Positions 47,369 through 61,119 of a DNA stretch of 64,000 nt are shown in pieces. The stretch lies in NCBI RefSeq assembly GCF_964204645.1, contig NC_134027.1, positions 4,266,485 to 4,330,484 on the forward strand, read 5' to 3'. The position numbers and the translations under genes were made by a program. The DNA is from Tubulanus polymorphus. Its lineage: Eukaryota > Nemertea > Palaeonemertea > Tubulaniformes > Tubulanidae. The notes beneath the pieces were generated by a model. That model worked only from the letters and a program-made list of their open reading frames with translations. It had not been told where the DNA came from and ran no database searches. The stretch's first letter is position 1; each line of letters opens with the position of its first letter.

Positions 47369-47444
47369 TTAGGTTAGGTTAGGTTAGGTTAGGTTAGGTT
47401 AGGTTAGGTTAGGTTAGGTTAGGTTAGGTTAGGTTAGGTTAGGT
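47369..47444. repeat. Interstitial (TTAGG)n array
   Basis: About 15 perfect copies of the pentamer TTAGG. This is the arthropod-type telomere unit; most other animals use TTAGGG. A short interstitial tract may equally be a plain microsatellite. Confidence 0.95.
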
Positions 47445-48190
47445 AAGTGAATGTTTTATAATGAATTTTTTTGTGAAAAGTGGTCTATCACCAGGGTTAG
47501 CTTCGTTCGAAGGTCGCGCTATCGCTTGGAAATATAGCTTTTGAATCACTGTCTATGATAATACCTTATTTCTACCTTGACAGCATTATCAGATCCGGAG
47601 TTTGACAACAGCGTTCTTACTGAGGAAGCTTTTGATGTGGCGAGAAATTAATTTCCTAAGTCTGTCAATTGCGTGAACACGGTGATGAACACGGTGACCA
47701 ACAGTCTCGAGTTATTTTTGTATCTCGGTAATAGGGTTTCTTGAGCAGATGGATAATTCGTGGTGATAGCGACGTCTTTCGCAGCGCCGTTTCGGCCGTA
47801 TCACAACACCGCATGGATCCGCATCATTACGGCTACTTTCACATATAAAGGATATCTAATTAAGTAGGGCGTTTTATCAGAAATACCGCCTGTCGCTGTA
47901 CCAAGAGAACTGTTCCATTGAACGCATTCTTCACGGTCAAAGAAAATGAATAGGGATAGTCTGGACATCGGAATAGCTATTGGCGATTTCTAACAGACCC
48001 GTGGTTATTTTGCTGTCACGCTATATCATTTTAAAAGAAAGTATTTTTGCTAATGAATGAACTACTAGAGTTATACTCCCTCCGTCTTAACTAAAATCGT
48101 ATCAATTATAACATCAGCATGATTTATGATTTATTAGCACTTCTATTGGGTTGACATATAGATAAAGGAAATTGGAAGAATTAAAAAAGG
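47445..48190. other. Intergenic, no gene recognised
   Basis: Between the TTAGG array and the TA tract. No supported feature. Confidence 0.5.
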
Positions 48191-48445
<255 letters not shown>

Positions 48446-50393
48446 GAAACACAAGGCTTACCTCACCGCTTGCAGGTGTCACTATGATAAATTTCCTGCG
48501 CTTCCTAATGGCTTACCATCGCGACAGGAGTATGGGCGGTTGATGCGTCAAGAACACGCAAACCTAGGTGAAGGAATCAGTGTACAGTGCCCTTAATAAT
48601 TAATATTCATACATATACACGCATTTATACATACAGATACACAATGAGCCACTGGAGCGCGGTTGATGTTCGTGTCTTTTACACCACAAAGCAACTAAAG
48701 CAATCAGCACAGCAACTTACTTTCTTACGCCGTAAAAACCGTTACGAAAATGTGTTCAAATATATAAGATATGCGTTTTTATTGGGGGTACTGTTTGTAC
48801 TCTAACGTCAACAATATTGCCGTTTTAAAATAACAACTGCAATTGTGAGAAGGGGCGTTTATTTTGTAATAAATTAGATTTCATGGCTCATATTTTCTAC
48901 ATAATGAATTTTCATGCATTTTCATTAATGAACTAATATTGTGTGACGATTGGATATTCAGTGCGTCGGTCTTTGATGTTGGGACTTCAATATTTTCAAG
49001 GTTTCAATAAATTTCATGCTAGTTTTCTTGTTACAAGGCATGTATTTATGAGAAAATTCGAAAGACTGCATGAACAGGTGAATTAGTACGCGACAACCAA
49101 AATATATATCAACTTATACAAGGACGGATTAGATAATTAAATCGTCTTTCGTAATTCATCAGTTATTTGGGTAATGTGACATTGTACATACTAACCTTAT
49201 TCTACAATGAATCCTATATGACGATGAAATACAGCACAGGAAACCAACAACACCAGGCATCATTTCGATGTTCATTATTTTGTCGATCTAGTTATTAATG
49301 AAAAGAGGTCAATTGTCTTTTCATCATAAATAATGGATGTTATACGTTTTCATTCAACGAATGTTTATATTATGAACAACATGCGGTCGAGCTAATGACA
49401 AAGAGTTCATTATTTCTACGTAGGCGTCCTGGGGACGTATTCGAAAAAAATGTCGATGTTAATTGCGAATTGGTTTTCTAAATCAAACGTAATTTTTGAA
49501 GTTTAATCTGAATATACCTCAAAAATCACTGTTAACTGATAATGCCAGTTCATTGTGAGTAAACTAACTCGGAACTAACCTCGAATTCTTTTTGTTATGA
49601 ATATGTCCCCGGGACGCTTCCATAGATTTTTATTTCTGCATTTAACAAATGTTAATTTCGCAAGGGAATTCAATTGCAAAGACCGTCTGGAAATCTTTTC
49701 TGGTCTTTATTTAGTTATTCAATCGAATTTTGATGGTTTTCCACGACATCCCAACGTTTACATTTCACTGTAAACAGAAGAGTCTTCTTTCCCATTCTTA
49801 ACACTCGCCTTATGACTGTTTTTCAGTTTTATAACCGTGCATGCTATACATTCCAGTATAAAGACAGCTTTTCATCATCTACAGGTTCAAAGAATCACCA
49901 CCGACAACATTCCTCGCGAGCAACGAATTTAATTCTGCCATCTTCGGCTCCTTTATTCAAACTTACCAAGAAAATGTGAAACACTCGGATATTTGATATC
50001 TGCGACGCATCGATCATATTTGCCTGACATGACTGTGTTGTTCTGTTTCTTTGGTTAAGGCGATCTTTCATTCAGTTGTAAAATGCTTAATTTGAGTCCG
50101 ATAAGAAAAGCTAGACAAAAAAAGGAATTAGTTTGTGAATAAAAGCAGAGAGCATATCTTACGCATATCAATTTGTATATCGTGTGTATTTCAATATTCA
50201 CGAAAGTGCACTTTTTATATGGTGCACAGGCGAAAGGCGCTCGGTTGAGTAGGAGTCCTGTAGTGCTCTACGGAATCCAAAATTAGATGCAGATGAACAA
50301 ATTCACGAACATTTCATATTGGAATGATAACTCTTTGCTTCATTTTGTGGTTATTTGGCCTTGAATCAAGAATATAGGTTTGACATATTTTGA
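48446..50393. other. Intergenic, no gene recognised
   Basis: AT-rich sequence between the TA tract and the 190-base tandem repeat. No supported feature. Confidence 0.5.
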
Positions 50394-50964
50394 ACGAGAA
50401 CTTACGAAAAGTGACACAAATACGTGAATCGATGCTCAAGATTCATCAGGGAGGACCCCTTCCTCCTCCTGCAGGGATTCGAACCTGATGGCATCGAGAC
50501 TCGCCACGGTACTGCCACACTACCCTCCAGGTACATGGACAGCTTAGATGATGTCATTTTTAGCCAATCAGAAATCTTGTTTTACGAGAACTTACGAAAA
50601 GTGACACAAATACGTGAATCGATGCTCAAGATTCATCAGGGAGGACCCCTTCCTCCTCCTGCAGGGATTCGAACCTGATGGCATCGAGACTCGCCACGGT
50701 ACTGCCACACTACCCTCCAGGTACATGGACAGCTTAGATGATGTCATTTTTAGCCAATCAGAAATCTTGTTTTACGAGATCTTACGAAAAGTGACACAAA
50801 TACGTGAATCGATGCTCAAGATTCATCAGGGAGGACCCCTTCCTCCTCCTGCAGGGATTCGAACCTGATGGCATCGAGACTCGCCACGGTACTGCCACAC
50901 TACCCTCCAGGTACATGGACAGCTTAGATGATGTCATTTTTAGCCAATCAGAAATCTTGTTTTA
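50394..50964 (-). repeat. Three tandem 190-base units derived from a tRNA-like SINE
   Basis: Period 190: the marker CTTACGAAAA recurs at 50401, 50591 and 50781. Copies are nearly identical (GAGAA against GAGAT at one boundary). On the minus strand each unit has a Pol III B box, GGTTCGAATCC, at 50475-50485, 50665-50675 and 50855-50865, preceded by a tRNA-like stretch with GTGTGGCAG. The T-arm pairs imperfectly and there is no clean cloverleaf, so this is SINE- or satellite-like, not a tRNA gene. Repeated 84-codon frames on the plus strand are by-products. Confidence 0.8.
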
Positions 50965-51079
50965 TTTGACCCGAATTTTCTATCTATAGTTTATCCGTTA
51001 AATTTGCCTCAGCGATTAGACAAATGATTGGTGCCGCAAGTTTTATTGCATCAAACCTGCGCATGTACCTGCGCGACCA

Positions 51080-51190
51080 GTCTAGTGTGGCAGGGTTACG
51101 TGCCGTAGCTAAGTCTAAGATGCCATCAGGTTCGAATCGTGTGAGGATGGGGAGGACCTACGTCAGCCCTTAATACGGGCCTGTAACAAC
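51080..51190 (+). mobile_element. tRNA-derived SINE copy, opposite orientation to the tandem array
   Basis: It shares GTGTGGCAG and the 20-base block GATGCCATCAGGTTCGAATC (B box at 51129-51138) with the minus strand of the 190-base units, but differs elsewhere. Ends are not defined by clear target duplications, so the coordinates are approximate. Confidence 0.6.
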
Positions 51191-54100
51191 ATATCATTGA
51201 TTGACACTTTTTAAGTTATTCTACCTTAACATGTAATCGTTGTTAAGACAAATCTATCGTCGTTATATGAAATTCGTTATACGGGCCAAATTCATTTGAA
51301 CATATATATGTGTGTATGTAGTTACGTTACTAGATATTGAAGAAATGCTGCTTTGGGTGTGTACGCATAAAATATATTGATGTAAAGATATACACCTGCA
51401 GGGTCTGTTACCCACCATTAAAACACGAAAGTAAATTGCTGCCCACATTTCAGACCCAAGTCGATGATTATAGGTTATTGCACACAATTTTGAATGTTTC
51501 ATAAAATTGCTTTAATGTGTTTAGAATTTCAATTCACGTAACATCATCATCTTAGTATACAAATACTCAGTTAAAAATATAGAATGGTTTTTATCCAGCT
51601 AAAATGGACCAATTGATGCTTCTCGATGTAACCGAGTCTGTGTATTGGGAATTACTACGTTACCAGAGGACAATGACTATTTTCGTAGGAGTGGCAATCA
51701 AATGCCACGCTGCAACTGAGATTCATATTGTTATTATATACAGTTGCACCGGAGAAATTCATTTTTGCCTTTAGCATCGATGGTTTTTAAGATGACAAGC
51801 GCGCTGATCAATTCGGTCGAAAGCTAAAATAAATCTTTAAAAAAACATCAGTGCTGGATAACCCCCAAAGGCAATTCAGTATCAGTACCCGATTAAGCGT
51901 CATTTCATCGATAACTAAAAGAGCTCATTTCAAAAGCAAACTACATTTATAAAAACATAGAATACACGAATCCTTTATCACCGCCATTTTGATGCAAGTA
52001 TGATATAATTTCACCGATGATTTTCGGCTAATTTACGGGTGTTGCCACAGATTTCAGACGGGCTTTACATTTCAATGTAAAGTACTGGTGAGCTCGCATT
52101 AGGATTGCAGATAGGTTTAGGGTACTTCAAAAAATCATTGTCACTCGAAGTCGCCCCTAGTTTGACATATCAACTGCAACAACTGTGGTATACGTTCAGC
52201 TTAGACAAGTGATGAAATATAGTGGAATTTGAGAAAGAAGTAATACAAGAACGATGTAATTACGATTCCACTCTTTTACTGCCGTTCTCGTTGTTCCGGG
52301 TAAAACTTGAAAGACAACGACAGGGCCTCATTTCCGTTTGAAAACATGAAAACAAGACTAGATGAGAAAGGAATTTCGTGTTTGAGAATAATAATTGACC
52401 GCTTCGTCGTATTGAGTCACTAGTTAGTTTGCGGCATTACTTACTTTACTGAAAATTTTATCAGCCAAGATTTTTTACATCATTCCAAACTTGTTGTGCG
52501 AGGTGTGTTGTTATTGTTGGACCCCTTGGATGAGAGTAGCTATTCCACTTGGTAAGTAACAGTAATTGTTAATTGTTTAGTCAGATTACTGAATTCGGTA
52601 AGCTTATGTTAAGAAATAACAATCTGATGTTAGAAAAGTGATTCCAGTAGCGACGAAACTACTTTTTAACGTGAATAATGTCGGAATTGTGTATCATAAC
52701 AACCTTTGACATTTTTAGCTCGTATTGATTTTTACTTGACTGCTTCCAAATTTATAAATATCCATCGCGACGAAGCTTTTCCATCGATTCGGTGTTTGAT
52801 TTACATAAAAAGCAACGTTTATCTAGCTAAGCATCAATAACAAAAGACCTTTCGATATCCATTTTATGAACGCTTATTATGAATATGAGGATTTTGAATT
52901 CCCTCTTCAGTAGATAATGCATACGGCACTCTAGGGTCATGTTCAAAGTAAATGATCTTTGGCTGTGATAAAGAAGGGATTGAATTTTCATTTAATGACG
53001 GTAGCATCGATCTTCATTATTATGATGCAAATGCTGTTCTTAGAAGTTACGTAATCTCGGATAATTAATTAGAACTTGTACATAATGAGTTTATACTTTT
53101 CAAGCGGATTACAGGGCATTAGTGTTCTGCTTTGACTGGTAAGAACGTCCGTTAGATGTGACGGGTTCAGCATTTATTGGGCCAAATTATAGTCTATCAT
53201 CAGTAATAGGATTGAGATGGGCTGTAATTATTGACTATTTCTCCATCATAGACCGTGTCCGATGTGTAATTTCTTGACGTCAAAGGAATTACATATATAC
53301 ATTGTTGGTATATACTTTTGTTAATCTTCATCCGACGTGGGATTCGTCACACGCATTCGTGCTGTGTTCAAAACAACACTGGCTTGCAAAATAGAAATTC
53401 TAGAAATTGTCTAGAATTATGCCGTTTTCGTGTCAGGGTCATATTCAGTCGACGAAAACTTGATTTTATTACGGATCGGGAGCAATATTGTATAGACGAT
53501 TGAAACTATTCATACAGATGAAATTGCCATATGTTTCATCAACCGTGTATAAATATGTTATAAAATTGCAGGAACTCCAGCATGAACATGTATTTTACTC
53601 GTAAACTAACTAGTTTGTCAAAATTCTTATCCAGAATTACTGTTAAATGATCTCAATCATCGTCTCATTATTTTCATTGTAGAATAGATCAACAGAATAA
53701 GTCATTGAAAGCTATAATTTTTCAACACGAAGAAAAATCAAATTTTCTGTTTTATCCATTAACGATAGGTGACATGGTATCACAGATATGTATATCAGAT
53801 GTGTACAGTTACTTTAAAAACCAGATCGTTACTATATGTAATGGTGACTGAAATTTGCACCAACGAAGAAACGATGAAAGCCAAGAATGAAGATGGGACA
53901 GATTAGAAATTCATGTCGTTACAAATGTTGTCTGTCGAAACTGGGTTACTGGTATCTTTACGCAACAAGGTAATGCAAACATGAATAGTCGCGAAGTATT
54001 TGCCATTCAACGCAGAAACCGTTAGAGCCGTCCATCGCTTTTTATTTACATACAAGAAATATCGTCAATATGAGAATTGAATTACTTTGGCCAAAGACTT

Positions 54101-56840
54101 TTCTCCTAATAGGATATCTAATGAAACTCGGAGAAGTCATTTATCATCGTTCTCTATGACCCGATGTCGTTTTGTTGACTACAGTCCACCCAAACCAACT
54201 AATTTACCAGTTACAATGAAAGCAAGATTGGCAAATCACTAGAGATGCTTGAACGTTGTGGTGAAACCTCACTGAACAAATTTCAGATATAAACCTGAGA
54301 TGACACAAAGGGTTTGTAACGATTATATGCATCGTCAGTTACAAAATCTCCTAAACCAAATGATCAAAGATTTGTCCACGTACAAATTCAATTATTAACA
54401 ATTCTAGGAATATCTAGAAATGCACACTTAGAAAAAATGCGAACTAAAAAATAAACGTCTCAAATCTATCTTTACAAACTCGAGGCATCGTTACGGATTT
54501 GCAATGCATGATGAATGTTGTGTTGGTGACAAGTCGGTAATAGAAGATAACACCTAATTGAATAAGACTGTCATCCAGAATAGTTCCAGATGACGCAAGA
54601 TAAAAATTAGTATACACGGAGAGCAAAAGGTCTCAATGATTTCTGGTTGCACGGTGAACATCGATTTATTCCATTCACACCCTTTAAAGAGATGAAAAGA
54701 CACAATGATTCGAAATTGATTTTTATACTCATGTCATCTACAATATGTTCTTTGAATATATAATATACTATAAGTACAGAACTATTGAATTCATTGCGGT
54801 TTTTTTCTTTCATTTTTGAAATGGACAGGTGCAGCTACTAATGACATTCAAGACACTGACATCAGAGAATTGCAGTTATTTTGTGCAGATGCGAGAGATA
54901 TGAAGATCCTTTATCTATAAGATCAAAAAGGACTCGGCTGAGTTCATGGCATTTCTCTCCTTTTGTTCTTCTAACGACCAAATACTGGTACTTTCGACGT
55001 GCACAAAGAGGGTGAATTACCTTCTCTTACACTGCTGACAAAAGACATCACCGGACAAACGAAAATAGACACGCTATTATTACCATCACTTCGCTGAGCT
55101 CAAAAGGTATATTTATATTCTATCTCGAACCAGTACCCGGGATGAATTTGTGGGCGCGTTTGAGCGTGAAATTGTTCAACGCATACGCATACGAATCTTG
55201 ATGAAATGATTGGGAAATAGATTAATAGTAAAGTAAATGCACGAGACACGGGTAAACTACGACTCTTCAAAATGAAATAAATCGCAGGACAATATTTGCA
55301 ATTTAAGCAATTTCTTATTGAAACGATGTCGCCCTTACATTTACCATGTGGTGGTACTGGTAATTGTTAATTGGGGCATGATTCTATTAGTCGATATTCT
55401 AGAATCCATAGAAGACATACATAAAACATCAATTTTGTAAATAATTGAAAAAACCTAGGTGTCAAGAAGTTGTTGAGCGTATTCTTTTTTTCATAATCGT
55501 TGGGAATAAATACATGTTTTGTGTAGTAGATTCATTACTCTTGTAGAACCATGGTTTAGTCTTGTAACTATTCCTAAACAAGGCAGATGACAGGAGGGAA
55601 GGGTTACGGCCGAATGGTAGATTTTGCACGTTACCGCGGTGTCAGAAAGACGACCATAAGATTTATGAGATCAGGTAAACGAAGATTACGTCATTAATCA
55701 AACGCTCGTAAAAACTCGGTGTAAGTTAGGTCAAATGTTACAGTATAACTCGTAGTCTTATTCTACGATCAATCACTGTTTACTCGGTAACAAATATCAA
55801 TAGTTTCAGTCTGGCAAGCGATAATTTATACCGCGCAAAACGAAATGATTTTAAAGATTCAGTATGTTTCTATATTTCCAACCAATAACGATACATCCTT
55901 AAATCTGTCTCTGATTTCGAAACTTTACGTACCTAATCGCCGATTCCTCTTAGAACTGAAAACTATTTGAAAGGTCTGTCCTTTGATTTTTCTGTGAATA
56001 CTGTCAGTAAACAATGCGCATCTCATGTTGTTTTAACGCATTTCTACTTTGTTTTGAAATTAGCTTTTCGAATCACGTCTGAAATCTAATCCCCGTAATT
56101 GATTTTATGGCCCAATCGAAACTGTGCATCGGACCTTTCGATTTTGAATAATTCCAATTTACGTGTAGTATTTACGGATTCAATCGGACCTCTTATCAAC
56201 GCGCTTGAGTGTTTAGGGTGCATTCTCATAATGCGCTAAACTTACTCACGAGGATTGAACGACGTATTCGAATTTCCATAAGTTATTCTCTCCAGAAACG
56301 CTCCGCAAAGTAACTCTTTTGACAGGAATAAGAAAAAGAAAATGTGTTTCGATCACACACGATTCAGCAACTTAAAGAGCTAGCAGTAATTTGTCTGAAA
56401 CACCAGAATTCACCGAGTGTTTTCTCGCTGATTGCACGAAAGTAATATTAAAAGCTTGATTAGCATTGCGACACCACGAGGTCGTGCGATTGCTCGTTCA
56501 GGATCCAGTTCCACAGTCATGAGTTTGAGTTAATTCTGTTTTCAAGAGTCAATCTTAATTCAGAACTGTGGAACTTGTTGAGGACACAAAATGACTATAC
56601 TTTTGAAAAATATTTCAACCAGTAGATTATTTTATTGCAGATGGATCGAGATATAATCATCATGACATTTAATAAACAGATGATCAAATAATAATTTGAT
56701 AACGTATCATCATTTTTCTCGAGTAGACACAGACACCTGTTCGAATTAAAGTAAGTAATAAAACTGATATTTAGCAATTTACAATAACCACGAGACACGA
56801 AACAGTCCAAGTGATATCAATCATAGATCGATCAACTCAC

Positions 56841-56938
56841 CGCAGCTGGTAGCGTCTACGTCGGCTCGGAACCTTTGCCCGAATGGCATACGTGGCGATG
56901 AAATTCATTTTCTTTTGCACCATAAACTCCCATCTAAC
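56841..56938 (-). other. Possible small exon, minus strand
   Basis: 98 bases flanked by TTCTTAG and GTGAGT, open in one frame, encoding KKMNFIATYAIRAK and then RRRRYQL. It lies 17 kb upstream of the receptor start on the same strand, so it could be a 5' exon of that gene or of an unseen one. Support is splice consensus only. Confidence 0.25.
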
Positions 56939-59819
56939 CTAAGAATACGATATACGGTTGTTGATTTAAATCAAGATAGTTTTCAATTGGCCTTCATTGA
57001 TCCTAACAATTCAATTTTAGTTAATATCGCAATTATTTAGTTAATATTCATATGATCGCCTTGTAAACATCACTTAAGAATACTGTATGTATACAGTTGT
57101 CATTTTATGGATACGTGTTATAGTGTCTGTGTTAATGTCTCTTTATTCTGTATTGTTATAATATTGATCCTCTTTTTTCATTTATAATCACGTACGTTCG
57201 ATTTATGATGAATAAAATGAATTTGAATTTATTCGACAGGACGAGCTCAAGGTGTCAAATTGCATCATCCGTGCTGAAAGGTGTCTCTTTCATTTTGTTA
57301 CTGGATTTTCAATTTTGTTTATTTTAAAATGTGCGCAAAAAATATGCGTATATACCACAGGAAATATAGATAACAAACATGACACATTGTCCGATATTAG
57401 TTCAGTTCCAAGACAATAATATTCCATCCATCCTTCATTAATTATTCCAAATTATGTTAAATATCGGAGCAATGCTAAAACTTCGTACACAACTATCACC
57501 TCGAATCTGACATTTATTTACGTACGTCGTTCTTCAAACTGTTTTTGATAGCATTTTAATGTTTATTACCATCGATCTGCGTGTCGGATCTATAATAACC
57601 TGTTATCTTTCTTCATAAAAACTGTTATGTGCGGATCGAGTTCTAAGAGACAGCAACCGGTATAAAATGATGCCCCAGGAGACACGAAAATATATCTTAA
57701 TCGACAGTTACTCGAAAATGAAGCGACCAACGTGATTTATCATGGCATAACCGGCTGAGTTTAATAAAGTTCATCTTGTCAAATAAAATGAACCTTTCTC
57801 TTGGGAACTGGATTCTATTTGCTCCTAGAACGCGTCGCATTGGTACAGCCATGAGACCATCGCTTCCATAGACATCCTCGGTAATAACTAGAAAGCAATT
57901 ATACTTGGCAAAACGAAGACAAAAGAGAAGGAAATTTTCAGGTGGGAAGGATTGATAGCTTGCCTGGAGGACTTACGAGATGAAAGCAGGTATTATTGCT
58001 AGTGCTTTCGAACTTGTTTGCAGAAATATTGGTTGTCATATTGATTCTGGAGTTCAAGATAATGACGATATTCGTCCACTTCATCGATTATCATAGTTCT
58101 TTTTAGAGGATGGCTCGTGGCAGGAGACTTTTCGTCGGGCAGTAGCAAGTTGTAGATTTATAGATTATTATTGTTATTGGACTCTTCATTAAAATGTGTA
58201 CTGAACTCGACTAAACATGTTTGAAATACTCACTATGTAATGGATCTTGTTTAGATAGATATAGAGCATGCCCGTATTATGCTTTGAAGAACATCCAGGA
58301 ATTTATTGAGCGAAAATCTAATAGTTATCTGAAGTTTTCTGACATTAAATTGCTTGCTACTCCACCCAATATAAATAGAAATATCAGTTGATATGTTCTT
58401 CCAATTTGGTTTTAACAAAGATATCGTCTATGGATCTATAATTTGAGTAATATATATCACCGTATTTCAGCTTATTCAATAAAAAAGATTTATTGCATCA
58501 TTGAAAGCTTCGTAAATCATAAATAGTGACTATCAATTCCAAAATAACCACGAGCGAATTGTTTACCAATTGATTATATGACCATCTATGGAGCTAAACT
58601 TAAGACCTGAATACTTAACCTTTATGTATTATTTAAATCAGATAACGTTCAGAGACTGTGATGTGTATGTATTCTGAATGTAAGATAAGTTACTTAGTGA
58701 ATCTTATCTGTTGAATCGCTGCGCATTCGTTTTATTGCTCCACGTATTCCTCTTAAATCACGAAAACGTCGTTCATTTCGACATTTGATCGCACACTTTT
58801 AACGCAATGTTTTGTATCAAACGTCGCGCGATGAAGGTGCAAGAAATTCGACCAATCATCACAAATTGGGAAAATTTGTTTGAATAACCAGAGGCAACAA
58901 ACATGTTGTTAATGTAATTGTGGTAATTTAAAACGCAAACCGTTGAATGCAATGGGTTTACTTTCCATGGATTTCCTTAAATTTCACGCTTCTTATTCGC
59001 GCACTACTCTAGCGGCGAGATAATTAACACACACGTGGACAATGCATTATACAAGATTGGCGCAATTACTTTGACTTTTCAGGTTTCAGCACTTTTCTCC
59101 GAAAGTATTTTTTCCTCAATAATCTTTATTATATTAAAATAATCACGAATCGAAGAACTTACGATGGTTAGCGCTATTTTTGTGCGTACTGTCACAGCAC
59201 GCGCGATTCTCTGAATTCATTCAGCCGACGGAGTTATGGTTCCAAGACGAGGTGCTGCGTCTAATTATAAGAAAAAAGAATGAATGAAAGAAACCGAAAT
59301 GACGTCGTATTAGCAACTCATTCCATGATTGCAGCCAATTTAGACCTACGTTTAGTGTTTGAGGTCTGGAAATTGAACGGCAAGCCGAAATATGAGCTGC
59401 AGCGTTGATATTCACCCGAATCTTCCCGGTGAACAAGTCATATTGTAAAGAGTTTTATCTATTCGTCGAGAAAAGATCCTGTAATCTCTCACGAGCTGGT
59501 GACCATATACGTCCTGTAGATGAAAAATGAAAGCGGCTAAAGCTTCTAGACATCGGATGATCCGTTACAGCCGTTAGAAATAAGGTCCAACATTCTCGGA
59601 TGTGTGCAGTCACCGGAAAATTAAATGTCACTGGGGTCGACCGTATTGATCCTAGTCGAATCCTAGCCTCTCTTTACTGACCCCCCGGGCTTAATCTCGT
59701 GATTCCATTTTTTTTTAGCGAGGACTGACTGATATCTGCATATTCATCTTTGCGGCGACTGGCGTAAATGATACTATGTAGGATCGTACCTTTTGTATTG
59801 GCCGAGTGATTTGTATTAC

Positions 59820-59880
59820 CCCGAATGGTGATAATCCTCTAGTCCGTCCAACAGCTACCCTCATGCCCAGGGGTCCTGGT
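59820..59880 (-). other. Possible small exon, minus strand
   Basis: 61 bases, GC-richer than its surroundings, flanked by TTTACAG and GTAATA and open as PGPLGMRVAVGRTRGLSPFG. The function is unknown and it may be chance. Confidence 0.2.
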
Positions 59881-61119
59881 CTGTAAATGCTAAATCAAAA
59901 TCAAATCGTTCCAGTAAATACATTTATTTGTTGCAATTCCGTTATCGGGTATGTCATACAGTCGTTATAGCGAATCGTAAAATACCGTGCAAATGATAAC
60001 AGGGCATTGTAAGATATTCGGCCACAGTGAAAATGTATTTCATATTTTGCTTTTTTCATAAGGTTCATAAAGTAGCTAATCGACAGATTTGATTGAATTC
60101 GGTTGTGTCAGCGACGAAAGGGTTAAAACACAAATCCCGCATTGAAGGTTGGTTGGATCTCCGGATCTCAGCGTCATAGAATCTGTTATATATGTTTGAA
60201 CAAATCTGAGATTTTCAATATTTTACCATAAAGTGACGTATAATTTTCGAGGTAAGCTAAACAGATAACATAGTGCATCTTAAACGTTCTTATGTAGGCC
60301 TGCCACAGCGTTTTATATAGCTTGAAATTGTGATAGTGGCAGGAATATCCAATGCGCAATATGGTGCGCTGTCGAGCCATCGTTATAGGGTATGTATTGA
60401 TCGTATGATGGTATAACCCATGAGATGCTGGTAGATATGGTACTGTGTCTGTATGACAGAGACGACATTTTGCTGCGAATATGAAATGATTGCCTATCAA
60501 AGTATATAATTCCCGACACTGAAAATGCGTATTTTCAAGAATTTTCATGGTGAATAATGCATCTATGGCATAGTGTAAAAAGCATATAGAACAAGTTTTG
60601 AAATAACATGAAATTCGCTATTCATTGAACGCCGTACATATGCAAGATGGTTAAAACTCAAACGGGTTCCTTAAAAACAGATATGATAATGAATTTGACC
60701 CAAACATAAATTCCCAGTAATTGTTTAGGACACTCGTTCGGGTTTTGTGCACTAATAAGATGTGCATCAAGATTAGAGTACAGACTGATATATAACGACG
60801 TTTTGACCCGGTAATATGCAGGTAGGATAGGCCTAACCTATCAGTTTGACCGTTGTCAATGTAGGACTAACTACTTTCCATGCAAACCGCGGTCGGTCAG
60901 TGTCTCTACTAGATTACATTAAGAGCTGACTTCTGAGGTCAATACCACAAATATCTTACCGGTATATCAATTTGAATTCTAGTTGTGATGTGGACAATAG
61001 GTAGGCATAACATTCTTGCTATCCCTGATTAAAAGATTTCAGCTTTGAGGTCTATAATCCAGTTTCTTGTAAATCATTTTCATCTAAGCCTGTTTTTTTT
61101 TTCATCAATAGATTCAGAA

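Larger units (their letters stand above)
51191..61119. other. Long stretch with no confident gene
   Basis: About 10 kb of AT-rich DNA. Two short splice-flanked open segments on the minus strand (56841-56938 and 59820-59880) are possible exons, listed separately. No repeat family or RNA gene was recognised. The end nearest 61119 probably holds 5' UTR or intron of the HEPN gene. Confidence 0.45.

Noticed and set aside
50394-50964. Functional tRNA genes
   Set aside because: A B box is present but the T-arm pairs poorly, no cloverleaf or clear anticodon arm can be drawn, and the units are longer than a tRNA.
50424-50989. Three repeated 84-codon plus-strand frames
   Set aside because: By-products of the 190-base tandem SINE unit; the unit length is not a multiple of three and no protein family is recognised.
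60186-60548. 120-codon minus-strand frame
   Set aside because: Two overlapping frames on the same strand, composition like random AT-rich sequence and no domain.
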